64,000 nt of DNA from Schnuerera sp. xch1 (GCF_019931165.1 NZ_JAIOUP010000009.1:1-64000), one strand, 5' to 3'. Shown: positions 38,372 to 48,549, counted from the stretch's first letter. Notes: generated from the letters alone by a model not told the origin. Numbers and translations: made by a program.

Positions 38372-40252
38372 ATGGGAACAAAAGCATTTAAGGCAGAATC
38401 TAAAAGACTGTTGGATTTGATGATTAACTCGGTTTATACCAATAAGGATATATTCTTAAGAGAGCTTATTTCAAATGCCAGTGATGCCATAGATAAGATA
38501 TACTATAAGGCATTGACTGATTCTTCATTAAAGTTCAATAAAGATGATTATTATGTCAAGATTATTTCTGATAAGGATAACAGGATTTTAAAAGTTCTAG
38601 ATACTGGAATAGGTATGACTAAAGAAGAACTTGAGGAGAATTTAGGTACTATTGCTAAAAGTGGGTCCTTTGATTTTAAAAAAGCTAATAAATTAAAAGA
38701 TGGATATGATATTATAGGACAATTTGGAGTAGGATTTTATTCAGCTTTTATGGTTTCGGATACTGTTACTGTAATAACTAGGGCATTAGAAAGTGACCAA
38801 GGCTATAAATGGGAATCTAAAGGAGCTGATGGGTATAGTATAGAGCCTTATAGTAAGGATTCTGTAGGGACAGAGATTATATTAAAGATAAAAGAAAATA
38901 CTGAAGATGAAAAGTATGATCAGTATTTAGATGAGTATAAATTAAAGTCTATTGTTAAGAAGTACTCTGATTTTGTCAGATATCCAATAAAGATGAATCT
39001 AACTAAGCGTAAGCCTAAAGAAGGTAAAGATGACGAATATGAAGAATATGTTGAAGAAGAGACTGTAAATAGTATGATTCCAATATGGAGAAGGAATAAG
39101 AAAGAGCTTAGTAAAGAGGATTATGAAAATTTCTATGCTGAAAAGCGTTATGGTTTTGATAAGCCAGTTAAATATATTCATATTAGCGTAGAGGGTATGG
39201 TGAAGTATAATGCAATATTGTATATACCTGAGAAGATTCCATATGATTACTATACAACAGAATATGAAAAGGGATTGGAGTTGTATTCTAACGGAGTATT
39301 GATTATGAATAAATGTGGAGAGTTATTACCTGATTACTTCAGTTTTGTCAAGGGAATGGTTGATTCTGAAGATTTATCTTTAAATATTTCTAGAGAAACG
39401 CTACAACATACTAGGCAGCTTAGACTAATAGCCAAAAATATTAAAAATAAGATTAAAAGCGAATTATTGAATTTACTTAATAATGAGAGGGAAGAATATG
39501 AGAAATTCTATGAATCCTTTGGGAGACAGTTAAAATATGGAGTATATAGTGATTTTGGTAGAAATAAAAAAATGTTGCAGGATTTACTAATGTTCTATTC
39601 TTCAAAGGAGAAAAAGTTAGTAACCTTAGATGAATATATTTCTAGAATGCCTGAAGATCAGAAATATATCTATTATGCTACGGGAGATTCCAATGAGAGG
39701 ATAGAGAGATTACCACAAACTGAATTAGTATTGGATAAAGGATATGAGATATTATACTTTACTGATGATGTAGACGAGTTTGCTATAAAGATGATGATGG
39801 AATATAAGGATAAAGAGTTTAAATCAGTATCCAGTGAGGACTTAGGTATAGAACCGGAAGAAGATGAAAAGATGAATGATTCTGATGAAGATGAGAATAA
39901 GAAGCTATTTGAAGAGATGAAAAACATATTGTCCGATAAGGTTAAGGATGTTAGAGCATCACAGAGATTAAAAAACCATCCAGTATGTTTAACAAATGAA
40001 GGAGAAGTTTCAATTGAGATGGAAAAGGTGCTTAGTACTATGCCAAACAATCAAAACATAAAGGCGGATAAGATTCTAGAAATCAACATCAAACATGATG
40101 TTTTTAAATCTCTGTTGAATGCATATGAAAATGATAAGGATAAGCTAAATATCTATACAAACTTATTATATAATCAAGCACTTTTGATTGAAGGATTGGA
40201 TATAGATGATCCAATAGAGTTTACTGACAACATGTGTAAATTGATGATCTAA
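38372..40252 (+). CDS. htpG: HtpG (Hsp90) chaperone
   Basis: 626 aa, normal HtpG length. The N-terminal GHKL ATPase domain has [32 protein letters not shown] and [15 protein letters not shown]. The middle domain has the catalytic-loop segment NISRETLQ, and the C-terminal domain is complete. It starts with AAAGGAGAGG before the ATG. The CIRCE element upstream puts it in the HrcA (class I) heat-shock regulon rather than the class III control known for Bacillus subtilis htpG. Confidence 0.97.
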   Translation: MGTKAFKAESKRLLDLMINSVYTNKDIFLRELISNASDAIDKIYYKALTDSSLKFNKDDYYVKIISDKDNRILKVLDTGIGMTKEELEENLGTIAKSGSFDFKKANKLKDGYDIIGQFGVGFYSAFMVSDTVTVITRALESDQGYKWESKGADGYSIEPYSKDSVGTEIILKIKENTEDEKYDQYLDEYKLKSIVKKYSDFVRYPIKMNLTKRKPKEGKDDEYEEYVEEETVNSMIPIWRRNKKELSKEDYENFYAEKRYGFDKPVKYIHISVEGMVKYNAILYIPEKIPYDYYTTEYEKGLELYSNGVLIMNKCGELLPDYFSFVKGMVDSEDLSLNISRETLQHTRQLRLIAKNIKNKIKSELLNLLNNEREEYEKFYESFGRQLKYGVYSDFGRNKKMLQDLLMFYSSKEKKLVTLDEYISRMPEDQKYIYYATGDSNERIERLPQTELVLDKGYEILYFTDDVDEFAIKMMMEYKDKEFKSVSSEDLGIEPEEDEKMNDSDEDENKKLFEEMKNILSDKVKDVRASQRLKNHPVCLTNEGEVSIEMEKVLSTMPNNQNIKADKILEINIKHDVFKSLLNAYENDKDKLNIYTNLLYNQALLIEGLDIDDPIEFTDNMCKLMI

Positions 40253-40262
40253 TAGTAAAAAT

Positions 40263-40296
40263 TCCTTTCCAGTTTATATATAATAACTAGAAAGGA
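40263..40296 (+). promoter_or_regulatory. hairpin that masks the ribosome binding site of the glucosaminidase gene
   Basis: TCCTTTC (40263-40269) pairs with GAAAGGA (40290-40296), continued after one mismatch by AGTT with AACT. The 3' arm is the Shine-Dalgarno sequence of the gene at 40308. No T-run follows, so it is not a standard terminator of htpG. Confidence 0.6.
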
Positions 40297-40307
40297 GTTG
40301 AAATATT

Positions 40308-40892
40308 ATGAATAAAAAGGAATTCATAGAAGTGGTAGGCAAGGCAGCACAAGAAAATTATCGTGAATACGGTATATTGCCTAGTTTAGTTATAGCTCAG
40401 GCTATCCTTGAATCAGGTTGGGGAGATAAGGCCATAGAAAATAATATATTTGGAATTAAAGCAGGTTCATATTGGACAGGAAAGATTACCATAAGGGAAA
40501 CAAAGGAATGGGATGGCTGCAAATATTTTAATAAGAAAGCTAAATTTAGAGCATATGATAGTATTAAAGATAGCATAAGAGACTATTTAGAATTGATAGG
40601 TAAATCTAAAAGATATAAAAGGATTAAAGAAGCTAAAGACTATAGAGAAGCTGTAAAATTCATATATGAAGCAGGCTATGCGACTGACCCTAAATATGGT
40701 GATAAACTGATACAGATAATCGAATATAATAAACTATATCAATACGATAAAATACAGGAGCCACTAAGTCCTTGGGCAGTTGAAGCATGGGAGTGGGCTA
40801 TGGACAATGGTATAACTGATGGAACCAACCCTAAAGATAATATGACAAGAGAACAGGGCGTTACCATGCTATACAGGCTAATTAATGAATAA
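40308..40892 (+). CDS. GH73 glucosaminidase with single C-terminal SLH-like repeat, no signal peptide
   Basis: 194 aa. Residues 5-145 match the GH73/FlgJ-type glucosaminidase core, with the catalytic Glu in ILESGWGDKA followed by NNIFGIKAG. The C-terminal 40 residues (PWAVEAWEWAMDNGITDGTNPKDNMTREQGVTMLYRL) form one SLH-like or phage-endolysin-type repeat. There is no signal peptide, so export would need a holin or lysis, as for phage endolysins. No other phage gene is seen nearby. It may be a domesticated endolysin. Confidence 0.85.
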   Translation: MNKKEFIEVVGKAAQENYREYGILPSLVIAQAILESGWGDKAIENNIFGIKAGSYWTGKITIRETKEWDGCKYFNKKAKFRAYDSIKDSIRDYLELIGKSKRYKRIKEAKDYREAVKFIYEAGYATDPKYGDKLIQIIEYNKLYQYDKIQEPLSPWAVEAWEWAMDNGITDGTNPKDNMTREQGVTMLYRLINE

Positions 40893-40964
40893 TAGGTTTT
40901 TCGCTGATGCTTATAGGATGATACTTTCCTATTCTGAGCGTCAGCGAGTTTATAAACCTATTTT
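40891..40964. terminator. long bidirectional terminator hairpin between convergent genes
   Basis: AATAGGTTT...CGCTGA...ATAGGA on the left pairs with TCCTAT...TCAGCG...AAACCTATT on the right, with A-rich and T-rich flanks. It lies between the glucosaminidase and the convergent M18 peptidase gene. Confidence 0.8.
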
Positions 40965-40979
40965 AAATCACAAGAGGCA

Positions 40980-42407
40980 TTATGCTTGGAGGAAAGCATT
41001 ATAGCCTTTATATGTCATATATACATCCACTTTGCTTGCAATTTCATAAGGTGCGTGTACGCTTAGTAATGCTACTCCGCAGTCTACCACGTCCATTCCA
41101 TAGTTTGCGAGTATATAAGCTATAGTTCCTCCACCACCTTGATCGACTTTTCCTAGTTCACCCATTTGCCATATTACATTATTATCATTGAATATTTTTC
41201 TAATCTTACTTATATATTCAGAATTTGCGTCATTGCTTTCTCCTTTACCTCGTGAACCAGTATACTTGACTATGGTTACCCCCTTACTTATAAAGGGAGA
41301 ATTTCTTTTATCTAGGACATCAGGGTAATTGGGATCAAATGCACCTAGGGTATCTGCAGAGAGCACAGAGGAATTTGCCAATGCCCTTTTTACGATTAAT
41401 TCTGAATAGTTTTCTTCTGTAAGATCAATTAATTCTGAAACCACATTTTCAAAGAATTTTGACTTCATACTTGTATTTCCGACGCTACCTATTTCCTCTT
41501 TATCCACAAATAAAGCTACAGCTGTCTTGTTTGGAGCATCCACATCTAATATAGCTTTAAGAGAAGTAAATGCACAAACCCTATCATCCTGCCCATATCC
41601 TCCAACCATGCTTCTATCTATACCGACATCTCTTGATTTACCTGCAGGGACTACTTCGAATTCTGCAGTGGTAAAGTCTTCTTCTTTCATTCCATACTTT
41701 TCATTAAGTATATTGAGTACATTTAATTTGATTTTTTCACCTATTTCACTATCATCATAAGGTATACTTCCGATAATGATATTTAAGCCTTCACCAGAAA
41801 TTCCTTCATCCATTTTCTTTTTCATTTGATCTTTAGCTAAATGTGGTAGAAGATCAGTTATGAAGAACACTGGATCGTCTTCATCCTCGCCAATCACAAC
41901 ATCAAATTTTTCTCCATCTGATTTTATTACGACTCCATGTAATGCTAATGGTAATGTAACCCATTGATATTTTTTTATTCCACCATAATAATGTGTTTTC
42001 AATAGAGCGAGGTCTTCTTCTTCATAAAGAGGAGATTGTTTTAAGTCCAATCTTGGAGCATCTAAATGGGATCCAATGATATGCATTCCCTTTTCTAGGT
42101 TTTCTTTTCCTAGTACGAATAATGCAACAGCTTTATCCTTGTTATTTGCATATATTTTCATACCAGGGGTAGGTTTGATTCCCTTCTTCTTTATTTTGTC
42201 TATTGATATGTACCCCTTTTCAGATGCCGTCTTTATTATTTCTTTAGCTGATTCTCTTTCAGTTTTTCCTTTATTCAAAAAATCTTTATACTCTTCATTA
42301 AATGAAAAAACCTTTTTTCTTTCGCTGTTATTTAATGTTTCCCATGCGTTTTTCCATTTATGAGTCAAAGTTTCTTGAAGCTTTTCCCCTTTTGATTTAT
42401 TAGCCAT
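40980..42407 (-). CDS. M18 family aminopeptidase
   Basis: 475 aa, usual length for clostridial M18 enzymes. The Zn-binding and family signatures are HIIGSHLDAPRLDLK, HYYGGIKKYQW, AVALFVDKEEIGSVG and the late LGKVDQGGGGTIAY / VPLLSVHAP-like segment (VALLSVHAPYEIASK). It cleaves N-terminal residues, typically acidic or hydrophobic ones, in the cytoplasm. GGAGGG precedes the ATG and a near-consensus promoter sits at 42446-42474 on the same strand. Fits an amino-acid-fermenting lifestyle. Confidence 0.94.
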   Translation of the reverse strand: MANKSKGEKLQETLTHKWKNAWETLNNSERKKVFSFNEEYKDFLNKGKTERESAKEIIKTASEKGYISIDKIKKKGIKPTPGMKIYANNKDKAVALFVLGKENLEKGMHIIGSHLDAPRLDLKQSPLYEEEDLALLKTHYYGGIKKYQWVTLPLALHGVVIKSDGEKFDVVIGEDEDDPVFFITDLLPHLAKDQMKKKMDEGISGEGLNIIIGSIPYDDSEIGEKIKLNVLNILNEKYGMKEEDFTTAEFEVVPAGKSRDVGIDRSMVGGYGQDDRVCAFTSLKAILDVDAPNKTAVALFVDKEEIGSVGNTSMKSKFFENVVSELIDLTEENYSELIVKRALANSSVLSADTLGAFDPNYPDVLDKRNSPFISKGVTIVKYTGSRGKGESNDANSEYISKIRKIFNDNNVIWQMGELGKVDQGGGGTIAYILANYGMDVVDCGVALLSVHAPYEIASKVDVYMTYKGYNAFLQA

Positions 42408-42445
42408 TTAAATCCCTCCAAATATATTTATAAATTTTAAATATT

Positions 42446-42474
42446 ATGATATATCCATATGTTTCTATTGTCAA
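42446..42474 (-). promoter_or_regulatory. sigma-A promoter of the M18 aminopeptidase gene
   Basis: Read on the minus strand: TTGACA, 17-bp spacer, TATCAT, about 40 nt before the ATG. Confidence 0.72.
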
Positions 42475-42655
42475 TAGCATGACCAAATGAATAAGAGTTT
42501 TATTCATTTAATATAGAAAGTATTGAAATCTTTGTGCTTAATACTTATATAAAATTAATTAGGTAGTGATTATTGTGTTTATTTTCCCTAATAAGAAGGA
42601 AAAGAGCAATTTAATGTCTAATATATTATAGAAGAGTGGATTAGGAGTGAAATGT

Positions 42656-43774
42656 ATGTTTAAACACATCAGTAGGATAAAAATTTGGATATCGCTTTTG
42701 ATTTTAGTACTTATGTTGACCGTTACATCTTCTAAAATGATAGCACAGAGGGATACGATAACGGAAATGGAAGAAAAGCTGATGGATATTTCTGATGAGG
42801 AGAGAATAATTCTTGAGTCATTGTTCATTCAAGCCCAACAGATTGAAGAATTAGAAAGAGAAAAAGGTAAGCTTACTGAAAAGATAGAAGTAATGAAAGA
42901 AGAGATAGCCAATATAGAAACCCTAATTGAACAGGAGACCAACAATTATGAAGGAAAGCTTAATATTTTAAAACAAGTACTCAGGAGTTATCAGAGAATG
43001 GGGCCTAGTTCGTATATAGAGATCATATTAGATGCGGATAGTGTGACCAATTTGCTTAGGAGAATAAATACCTTGAGGGATTTAACCAGAAATACTGGAG
43101 AATTACTTGAGTCAATTGATGGTATCAAGAATAACCTTTTAGTTAAAAAGAATAATTTACATAAAAAGTTGTTACTTTTGGAGAAAACAGAAAATGATCT
43201 TGAAATAACAATGAATAAAGAAGAACAGAAGATTAAGGAACTGGAGAGACAGTTAGCCTCCCTAAAAGGTGATCTCGAATATTATCAAGAGAAACTAAAT
43301 AGTGTAATGTCAATGATGGACAAGCTTTCAATTTTGATGACTGACATGACTAGGGAATTTTCAAATATTATAGAAGAAGGAAATTTACCTGAAAGTGCGG
43401 TTAGATATGAGCTTACTTCTGAAGGTATAAAGGTAAGTATAGAAGAGGATATACTTAATAAGGTAATTAATCATAATCCCAATTTACCTGATATTATATT
43501 ACATTTTTATCCTCAGAGAGTTAAGATGGAATTACCTGAGATGGATCTTGTTTTAAATGGTTCGTTTGTTATATTGGATCAGCAAACTTTAAGATTTGAA
43601 GTAAAGGAAGGTAGTTTATATGGAATGTTGCTTAATAACGAGACTATTCAAGAGTTTTTTAAAGAAGGAGACTTTATATTAAATTTGAAACCTTTAATAT
43701 TGAAAAATATTTTAAAGAATGTGGAGACTTTTGAAGGATATATGGAGTTGACTGTTCAAATAAATTTAAATTAA
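42656..43774 (+). CDS. membrane-anchored coiled-coil protein, putative FtsEX partner without a hydrolase domain
   Basis: 372 aa from the ATG at 42656 (AGGAG 8 nt upstream; the GTG at 42647 overlaps that site). A membrane anchor or uncleaved signal (residues 6-27) is followed by long coiled coils (about 35-110 and 140-235) with the intervening LRSYQRMGPSSYIEIILDADSVTNLLRRIN. This segment is characteristic of PcsB/CwlO/EnvC-type activators that dock on FtsX. The usual C-terminal peptidase domain (NlpC/P60, CHAP or M23) is absent. Instead residues about 240-372 form an unassigned, possibly lipid-binding or LPS-like beta domain (LPDIILHFYPQRVKMELPEM). A promoter-like TTGAAA/TATATA pair lies at 42523-42551. 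Genes for FtsE and FtsX follow directly. Confidence 0.75.
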   Translation: MFKHISRIKIWISLLILVLMLTVTSSKMIAQRDTITEMEEKLMDISDEERIILESLFIQAQQIEELEREKGKLTEKIEVMKEEIANIETLIEQETNNYEGKLNILKQVLRSYQRMGPSSYIEIILDADSVTNLLRRINTLRDLTRNTGELLESIDGIKNNLLVKKNNLHKKLLLLEKTENDLEITMNKEEQKIKELERQLASLKGDLEYYQEKLNSVMSMMDKLSILMTDMTREFSNIIEEGNLPESAVRYELTSEGIKVSIEEDILNKVINHNPNLPDIILHFYPQRVKMELPEMDLVLNGSFVILDQQTLRFEVKEGSLYGMLLNNETIQEFFKEGDFILNLKPLILKNILKNVETFEGYMELTVQINLN

Positions 43775-43798
43775 TGTATTTAGTGGAGGTTATAGAAT

Positions 43799-44494
43799 AT
43801 GATTGAAGCGAAAGATGTTTCATTGATATATGAAAATGATGTCATAGCTTTAAAGGATGTGAATTTAAAAATTAAACCCGGTGAGATAGTGTATATAACA
43901 GGACCGAGTGGTTCGGGTAAGACTAGTTTACTAAAGCTCATAATGGGGATGGAGTATCCTACGAAAGGGCATTTAAAGGTTATGAATCAGAATATAATAA
44001 AGGAACAGAGTTCAAATATTAGAAAATTGAGGAGACATCTAGGTCCTGTTTTTCAAGAGTTTAAACTGATTAGAGGGAGAACTGTTTTAGAAAATATAAT
44101 GCTAGGAATGAGATTTCTGGAATTTTCATCGAGTAATATGAAGAAAGGAGCGATGGATGCTATTAGGAGAGTTGGGCTTGAACATAAAGCTATGTCTTTA
44201 ATTGAAAAGTTATCTTGGGGTGAAAGCCAAAGAGTTGCTATTGCCAGAGCTATAGCTAGAAAGCCTGCATTAATCCTTGCGGATGAACCGACTGGAAATT
44301 TAGATGTTGACAATGCTCTTAACATATTAGACATACTTACTTCATTTAAAGATGAGAATACCACAGTAATAATAACTACCCATGCTACCCATCTAATAGA
44401 AGATAAAGATGAAGGAACCTTCATTAAGATAAACAATGGAAACGTTGAGGTGGAAAGAAGGGAGACAATGTCTAATGAAGAATTCAGTATATAA
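43799..44494 (+). CDS. ftsE: FtsE-type ABC ATPase
   Basis: 231 aa. Walker A GPSGSGKTS, Walker B LILADEPTGNLD and the His-switch (ITTHATH) are intact. The ABC signature reads LSWGESQRVAIARAIA, with Trp in place of the common Gly. GGAGG precedes the ATG. Its 3' end overlaps the ftsX start by 20 bp, so the pair is coupled. FtsE powers conformational signalling through FtsX to extracytoplasmic wall hydrolases or their activators; here the coiled-coil protein upstream is the obvious partner. Confidence 0.88.
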   Translation: MIEAKDVSLIYENDVIALKDVNLKIKPGEIVYITGPSGSGKTSLLKLIMGMEYPTKGHLKVMNQNIIKEQSSNIRKLRRHLGPVFQEFKLIRGRTVLENIMLGMRFLEFSSSNMKKGAMDAIRRVGLEHKAMSLIEKLSWGESQRVAIARAIARKPALILADEPTGNLDVDNALNILDILTSFKDENTTVIITTHATHLIEDKDEGTFIKINNGNVEVERRETMSNEEFSI

Positions 44495-45362
44495 TTTAGG
44501 CTATTTCTTAAAGGAAGCAAAGATTTTATTTAGTATAGATTTACTTTCCAATATATTTTCCATACTGAGTATTGGATTAATTTTTTTCATCCTTGCTTTA
44601 GTAATATCAGGGTGGAACATAAGTGATTATGTAATTGATGTAATAGAAGATGAAGCAGAGATAAATGTATACTATAGAGAAGATTTAGGAGATGAGGATA
44701 TATCTCGACTAATAAATGATATAGATTCTATAGATGGTGTAGAAAATACTATTATAGTTGATAAGGTGGAATCCTTTGATAGAATGAAGAACATATTAGG
44801 GGATGAAGCCCATATATTGGGGTTATTTGATGAGAATCCTTTTACTGCATTTATAGAAGTGCAGATACATATTGATGAATCTGATTACATATTAAATCAA
44901 TTGGAAACTTTAGATAATATAGATTATATAAGAGACAACAAGAGAGTAATAGACCGTCTCCAAGATATAGTTATGGTACTTAAATTGATAGGGATATTAG
45001 CTATAACGGCAGTTGGAATATCAACTCTGATGGTAGTATCCCATATAATAAGGCAGGGGATATACAACAATAGGGAACAGATAAATACATTAGAATTACT
45101 TGGAGCTCCGCGAACATTTATAGATTTTCCATTTATATTGGAAGGAGTATTTTTAACTTCAATAGGAGGCGTTTTGGCTTCTATGCTATTACGGTTAGCA
45201 ATAAAATATGGATATGGTCAGATAGAGATGGCTATTCCATTCATTCCATTACTACCAAGCCAAGAATTAACTAAAGATATCATAATATTCATTATGGGTA
45301 TTAGTGGAATATTAGGGATAATAGGAAGTTTAGTTGGTGTATTTAATGCTAGAAATAAATGA
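44475..45362 (+). CDS. ftsX: FtsX-type permease
   Basis: 295 aa from the ATG at 44475, chosen because GGGAG lies 11 nt upstream and FtsX proteins begin at this point (VYNLGYFLKEAKILFS). It has four membrane helices: TM1 about 25-48, an extracytoplasmic loop (YREDLGDEDISRLINDI to VIDRLQDI), then TM2-TM4 with the family segment LMVVSHIIRQGIYNNREQI. The loop is where coiled-coil activators bind in other species. Last gene of the three-gene unit. Confidence 0.88.
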   Translation: MKNSVYNLGYFLKEAKILFSIDLLSNIFSILSIGLIFFILALVISGWNISDYVIDVIEDEAEINVYYREDLGDEDISRLINDIDSIDGVENTIIVDKVESFDRMKNILGDEAHILGLFDENPFTAFIEVQIHIDESDYILNQLETLDNIDYIRDNKRVIDRLQDIVMVLKLIGILAITAVGISTLMVVSHIIRQGIYNNREQINTLELLGAPRTFIDFPFILEGVFLTSIGGVLASMLLRLAIKYGYGQIEMAIPFIPLLPSQELTKDIIIFIMGISGILGIIGSLVGVFNARNK

Positions 45363-45571
45363 GATGGTTATAGATTAAAATAGAAATATTATTTGTTTCT
45401 AAATATGGCTATCAGTTTGTCAATATTAATTTAAATGTTAGTATTCTGGTCTATTATTATATTTGAAACAATATAATATACTTGACTATACATATAAATT
45501 AAAACGAAAGGGGACTGTGCTGGGAAATTAAATTTTAAATCTAAATATTATGTATTAGAAAGGATGATAGA

Positions 45572-46903
45572 ATGAAAAAATTTATTTCAGTCATGTTATT
45601 AGTTGTTTTAGTTACAACTCCATTAACTGTATTAGCTAAACAAGATTCAAGTTATACAAATTTAGTAGAGGTAAATTGGGACAAACGCCATGATTTTGAA
45701 TTTCACGAGAAATTATTACAAGATCTTGAAAAAGAACATCCTAAAATCGCAAAGACATATTCAATAGGCCGTAGCTGGAGAGAACAAGATATATGGTGTA
45801 TTGAATTAACAAGCAACAAGAAAAATATTGACAATAAAACTAAAATAGCTGTATTTGGCAATATACATGGTAATGAACAAGAATCTGGGGAAGCTGCTGC
45901 ATATACTGCATGGTGGTTAGTCACAAATTATAATAATGATAAAGAAGTAAAAAATATATTAGATAATTATGTAATCTATGTTGTTCCAATCATAAATCCT
46001 GATGGATATGAGCAATCTTTTATATATCCTACTAGGGAAAATTTAAGGCCTACCGATCATAACGGCAATAATAGGGTGTTTAGTGACCCCTATACTGACA
46101 TCAATGGAGATGGAGTAATTGCACAAATTTACACAGGAGCTAAAGATTCAGAGATTTATGAAAGAGAATATATTGGGATGGAAAGTCCAGATTGGAATGA
46201 AAATGGAATACCTGGCGATGATCCGAAACAGAGTAATATTGACCTAAATCGTACTTTCAATTATATGTGGAATTATATGGATGTAGATTCTACTCCTGTT
46301 CAAGGTTCAAATGCCTATACACGTGCAGGAAATAATCCAGCTAGTGAACCTGAAGTTAAGGCGGTTCAAAATTTTCTAATTAAACATCCGGTACATGCAA
46401 TGGTAACTCTTCATACTGGAATTCAGTGTGTACTTTATCCTTGGTGTTATACAGACGAAGAACCAGAAGATGCAGAGTTCTTAAAAAAAGTTTCAACTGA
46501 AATGGCAAAAGCTTTTGAAAAGGCAACAGGCAGAAAAAGTTATGTAAAACAATCGTTTGATGATTATCCTACCTCTGCAGAAATGATTGATTGGACATAT
46601 GGACGCTTAGGTATACATTCTTATACTATGGAAATATATCGACCTGGCAAACCTGTTGAAGATGGAGCAATAGAAGAGCAATGTACTTGGGGCAATGAAC
46701 TTCCTGAAGATGAGTGGATTTATATGGGAAATTGGAATGGTATGGAGGATATTTGGTTTAGAAATACATCTAAGGCACAAATGGTTGGGGTAGCACCACC
46801 CGAACAATCATTAATGTTAAAGGGTACAAAAAATGCAATACTTAAAATGATTGAAAATGAACCTTATGGGTCAGGACCACAGGTTCCAGAGTATATAAAA
46901 TAG
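45572..46903 (+). CDS. secreted M14 zinc carboxypeptidase
   Basis: 443 aa with a signal peptide (1-22, ending VLAKQ). The zinc ligands are His and Glu of GNIHGNEQESG and the His of VTLHTGIQ; the catalytic Glu lies in YTMEIYRPG. The N-terminal HDFEFHEKLLQDLEKEHPKIAKTYSIGRSWREQDIW is typical of the M14 carboxypeptidase A/T family. It would remove C-terminal residues from extracellular peptides and so complement the subtilase at 30062. AAAGGATG precedes the ATG. It converges with gltS across a repeat-derived terminator. Confidence 0.92.
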   Translation: MKKFISVMLLVVLVTTPLTVLAKQDSSYTNLVEVNWDKRHDFEFHEKLLQDLEKEHPKIAKTYSIGRSWREQDIWCIELTSNKKNIDNKTKIAVFGNIHGNEQESGEAAAYTAWWLVTNYNNDKEVKNILDNYVIYVVPIINPDGYEQSFIYPTRENLRPTDHNGNNRVFSDPYTDINGDGVIAQIYTGAKDSEIYEREYIGMESPDWNENGIPGDDPKQSNIDLNRTFNYMWNYMDVDSTPVQGSNAYTRAGNNPASEPEVKAVQNFLIKHPVHAMVTLHTGIQCVLYPWCYTDEEPEDAEFLKKVSTEMAKAFEKATGRKSYVKQSFDDYPTSAEMIDWTYGRLGIHSYTMEIYRPGKPVEDGAIEEQCTWGNELPEDEWIYMGNWNGMEDIWFRNTSKAQMVGVAPPEQSLMLKGTKNAILKMIENEPYGSGPQVPEYIK

Positions 46904-46918
46904 TAAATTTTAAAGAAG

Positions 46919-46953
46919 ACTCCTAATTTGGTTTTGAACACCAGATTAGGAGT
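46919..46953. terminator. hairpin terminator shared in sequence with 51121-51158
   Basis: ACTCCTAATTTGG pairs with CCAGATTAGGAGT (one mismatch). Together with about 32 bp to its right it is a diverged copy of the sequence at 51122-51190. Confidence 0.8.
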
Positions 46954-46986
46954 TTATCTATAATCATTCAATTTCATTTTTATTTC
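46954..46986 (-). pseudogene. relic of the 3' end of a RelA/SpoT-like gene copy
   Basis: Read on the minus strand, this segment encodes LEIKMKLNDYR-stop, matching NEIKMKLNDYK-stop, the last residues of the RelA/SpoT-like protein at 51158-52516. A stop codon lies two codons upstream of the matching stretch. Only this tail and the adjoining terminator are preserved. Confidence 0.6.
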
Positions 46987-47006
46987 AAGCGATTACGTGA
47001 CTTTAT

Positions 47007-48386
47007 TTAATGTTTTGCAACAACTTTTTCATTTTTATTTAGGAATCCTGTTAACTTAGCTAAAATAACTAAGATTATAGTTATAACTAGAAAAACTAGC
47101 CCCGTCTTTAAAGAACCATATTTTACTGCTAATATAGGAAGAATTGATGTTATTAATCCTCCACCTAAAAGCGGTTCAAATAAAGGCGTTCTTAGAGCAA
47201 ATGCTTGTCCAACGTCTGTTTCCATATTTGGATCTACAGTACGATAGAGCATTAAGCCTACAGCTGCAACTCCTGAGAGAAATCCAAAGTTAATTATAGA
47301 ATTTTCAAACCAATTTTCTTTAAACATCTTTGGACCTACGAAAAAGAAAAATGCTATTAGTAGAATACCATCTACTACCATTAATATTAAAAATGGAAAC
47401 GCATATTTTATAACTACTGGTATCTTAATAGAGGCAATAGCACTAGCTATTAAGAAATCTAGAGCAATTCCTTGAATTCTTTGTAAAGTATTCACATCAA
47501 CGGCTTGAGCAAATTCAGTTTTACGTATAGCTAATTGGACAAATACTCCTCCTATCATGGCCATTGGGAATAAAGGCATTTCTATACCAACATATATTTC
47601 TATTAGACCTTGGATTATCCAACCAATAAGTATAGCTATTGCTATTAAAGATGAGTGGAATGCAAAAGATTCAATTACATCATTATTCACAGTTCCTATG
47701 GAGTTGGATGTCCTTTTAGAAGGATGAATGATATCACTTTCTTTATTAGTTTTAAGTTGAGTTTCAGACTTTATAACTGAAGTATATCCTTTTCTTACTG
47801 CATAATTAATGATTATCATTCCACCTATTATTCCTACAAATAGACCTACTGTAGCAGAAGTAAGTCCTAAATCTCCACCATCTGCCCAATTTAAGGAGTT
47901 ATAGACATCAATCATACCACCAGCTGTACCATGACCTCCTGCCCATCCGACTTCAACAATAGAACCAAACATTTCATTTACATTCCATACAGGTTCCAGT
48001 ATTAAAGCCGAAATAATAAAAGGGATTGCAATTTGGAGAAGATCTGCTATAAAACCAAAATATAGGTGTGGGGTTATAATATTTCCTACCTTTTTGATAT
48101 TTGGAAGTTCCATGCCAATTAACATGGGTGCGAAAACAACTGTAATAAGTTTTCCAGGCAAAGCTCCCCAACTTTCAGTTATTTCGATGGGTAAAAATCC
48201 TATACCATATTTTCCTAAAACAAGGCCTATAACGCCTGCTATTAGAGAAGCTGGGATAAAGAATTTTTTGAAAATCTTTAACTTAAGTCGTAATACTACA
48301 CCAACAAACAGTAATATTCCTAATAACGAACTATAGAATAATAGGGAATCTAAACTTGAGGACTCTATAATTTCACGTGGGAACAT
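47007..48386 (-). CDS. gltS: sodium/glutamate symporter, GltS family
   Basis: 459 aa with about ten to twelve membrane helices. Family signatures include PASLIAGVIGLVLG, FAPMLIGMELP, the GWAGGHGTAGGM re-entrant loop and the second-half repeat. It takes up glutamate with Na+, consistent with amino-acid fermentation. AAAGGAG precedes the ATG. Upstream, an AGCATTATGCT palindrome (48457-48467) overlaps a TATAAT-like box on the minus strand and could be an operator. Confidence 0.92.
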   Translation of the reverse strand: MFPREIIESSSLDSLLFYSSLLGILLFVGVVLRLKLKIFKKFFIPASLIAGVIGLVLGKYGIGFLPIEITESWGALPGKLITVVFAPMLIGMELPNIKKVGNIITPHLYFGFIADLLQIAIPFIISALILEPVWNVNEMFGSIVEVGWAGGHGTAGGMIDVYNSLNWADGGDLGLTSATVGLFVGIIGGMIIINYAVRKGYTSVIKSETQLKTNKESDIIHPSKRTSNSIGTVNNDVIESFAFHSSLIAIAILIGWIIQGLIEIYVGIEMPLFPMAMIGGVFVQLAIRKTEFAQAVDVNTLQRIQGIALDFLIASAIASIKIPVVIKYAFPFLILMVVDGILLIAFFFFVGPKMFKENWFENSIINFGFLSGVAAVGLMLYRTVDPNMETDVGQAFALRTPLFEPLLGGGLITSILPILAVKYGSLKTGLVFLVITIILVILAKLTGFLNKNEKVVAKH

Positions 48387-48512
48387 TGTTTCACTCCTTT
48401 CTTAGTATGAAGGTCATATTAATAAGTAAGTAAAAAATTTTAACACATTATATCATAGCATTATGCTTACAAAATTATACTAAAAAAGTCAAAAACATAC
48501 TTTGAAAATTCT

Positions 48513-48549
48513 AAAAATGGAATATTAATATTTATAATCCTCCATTTTT
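48513..48549 (-). terminator. terminator of the DapF-like gene
   Basis: On the minus strand AAAAATGGA pairs with TCCATTTTT across a 19-nt loop. A 9-bp stem with a T-rich end; moderate strength. Confidence 0.55.
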
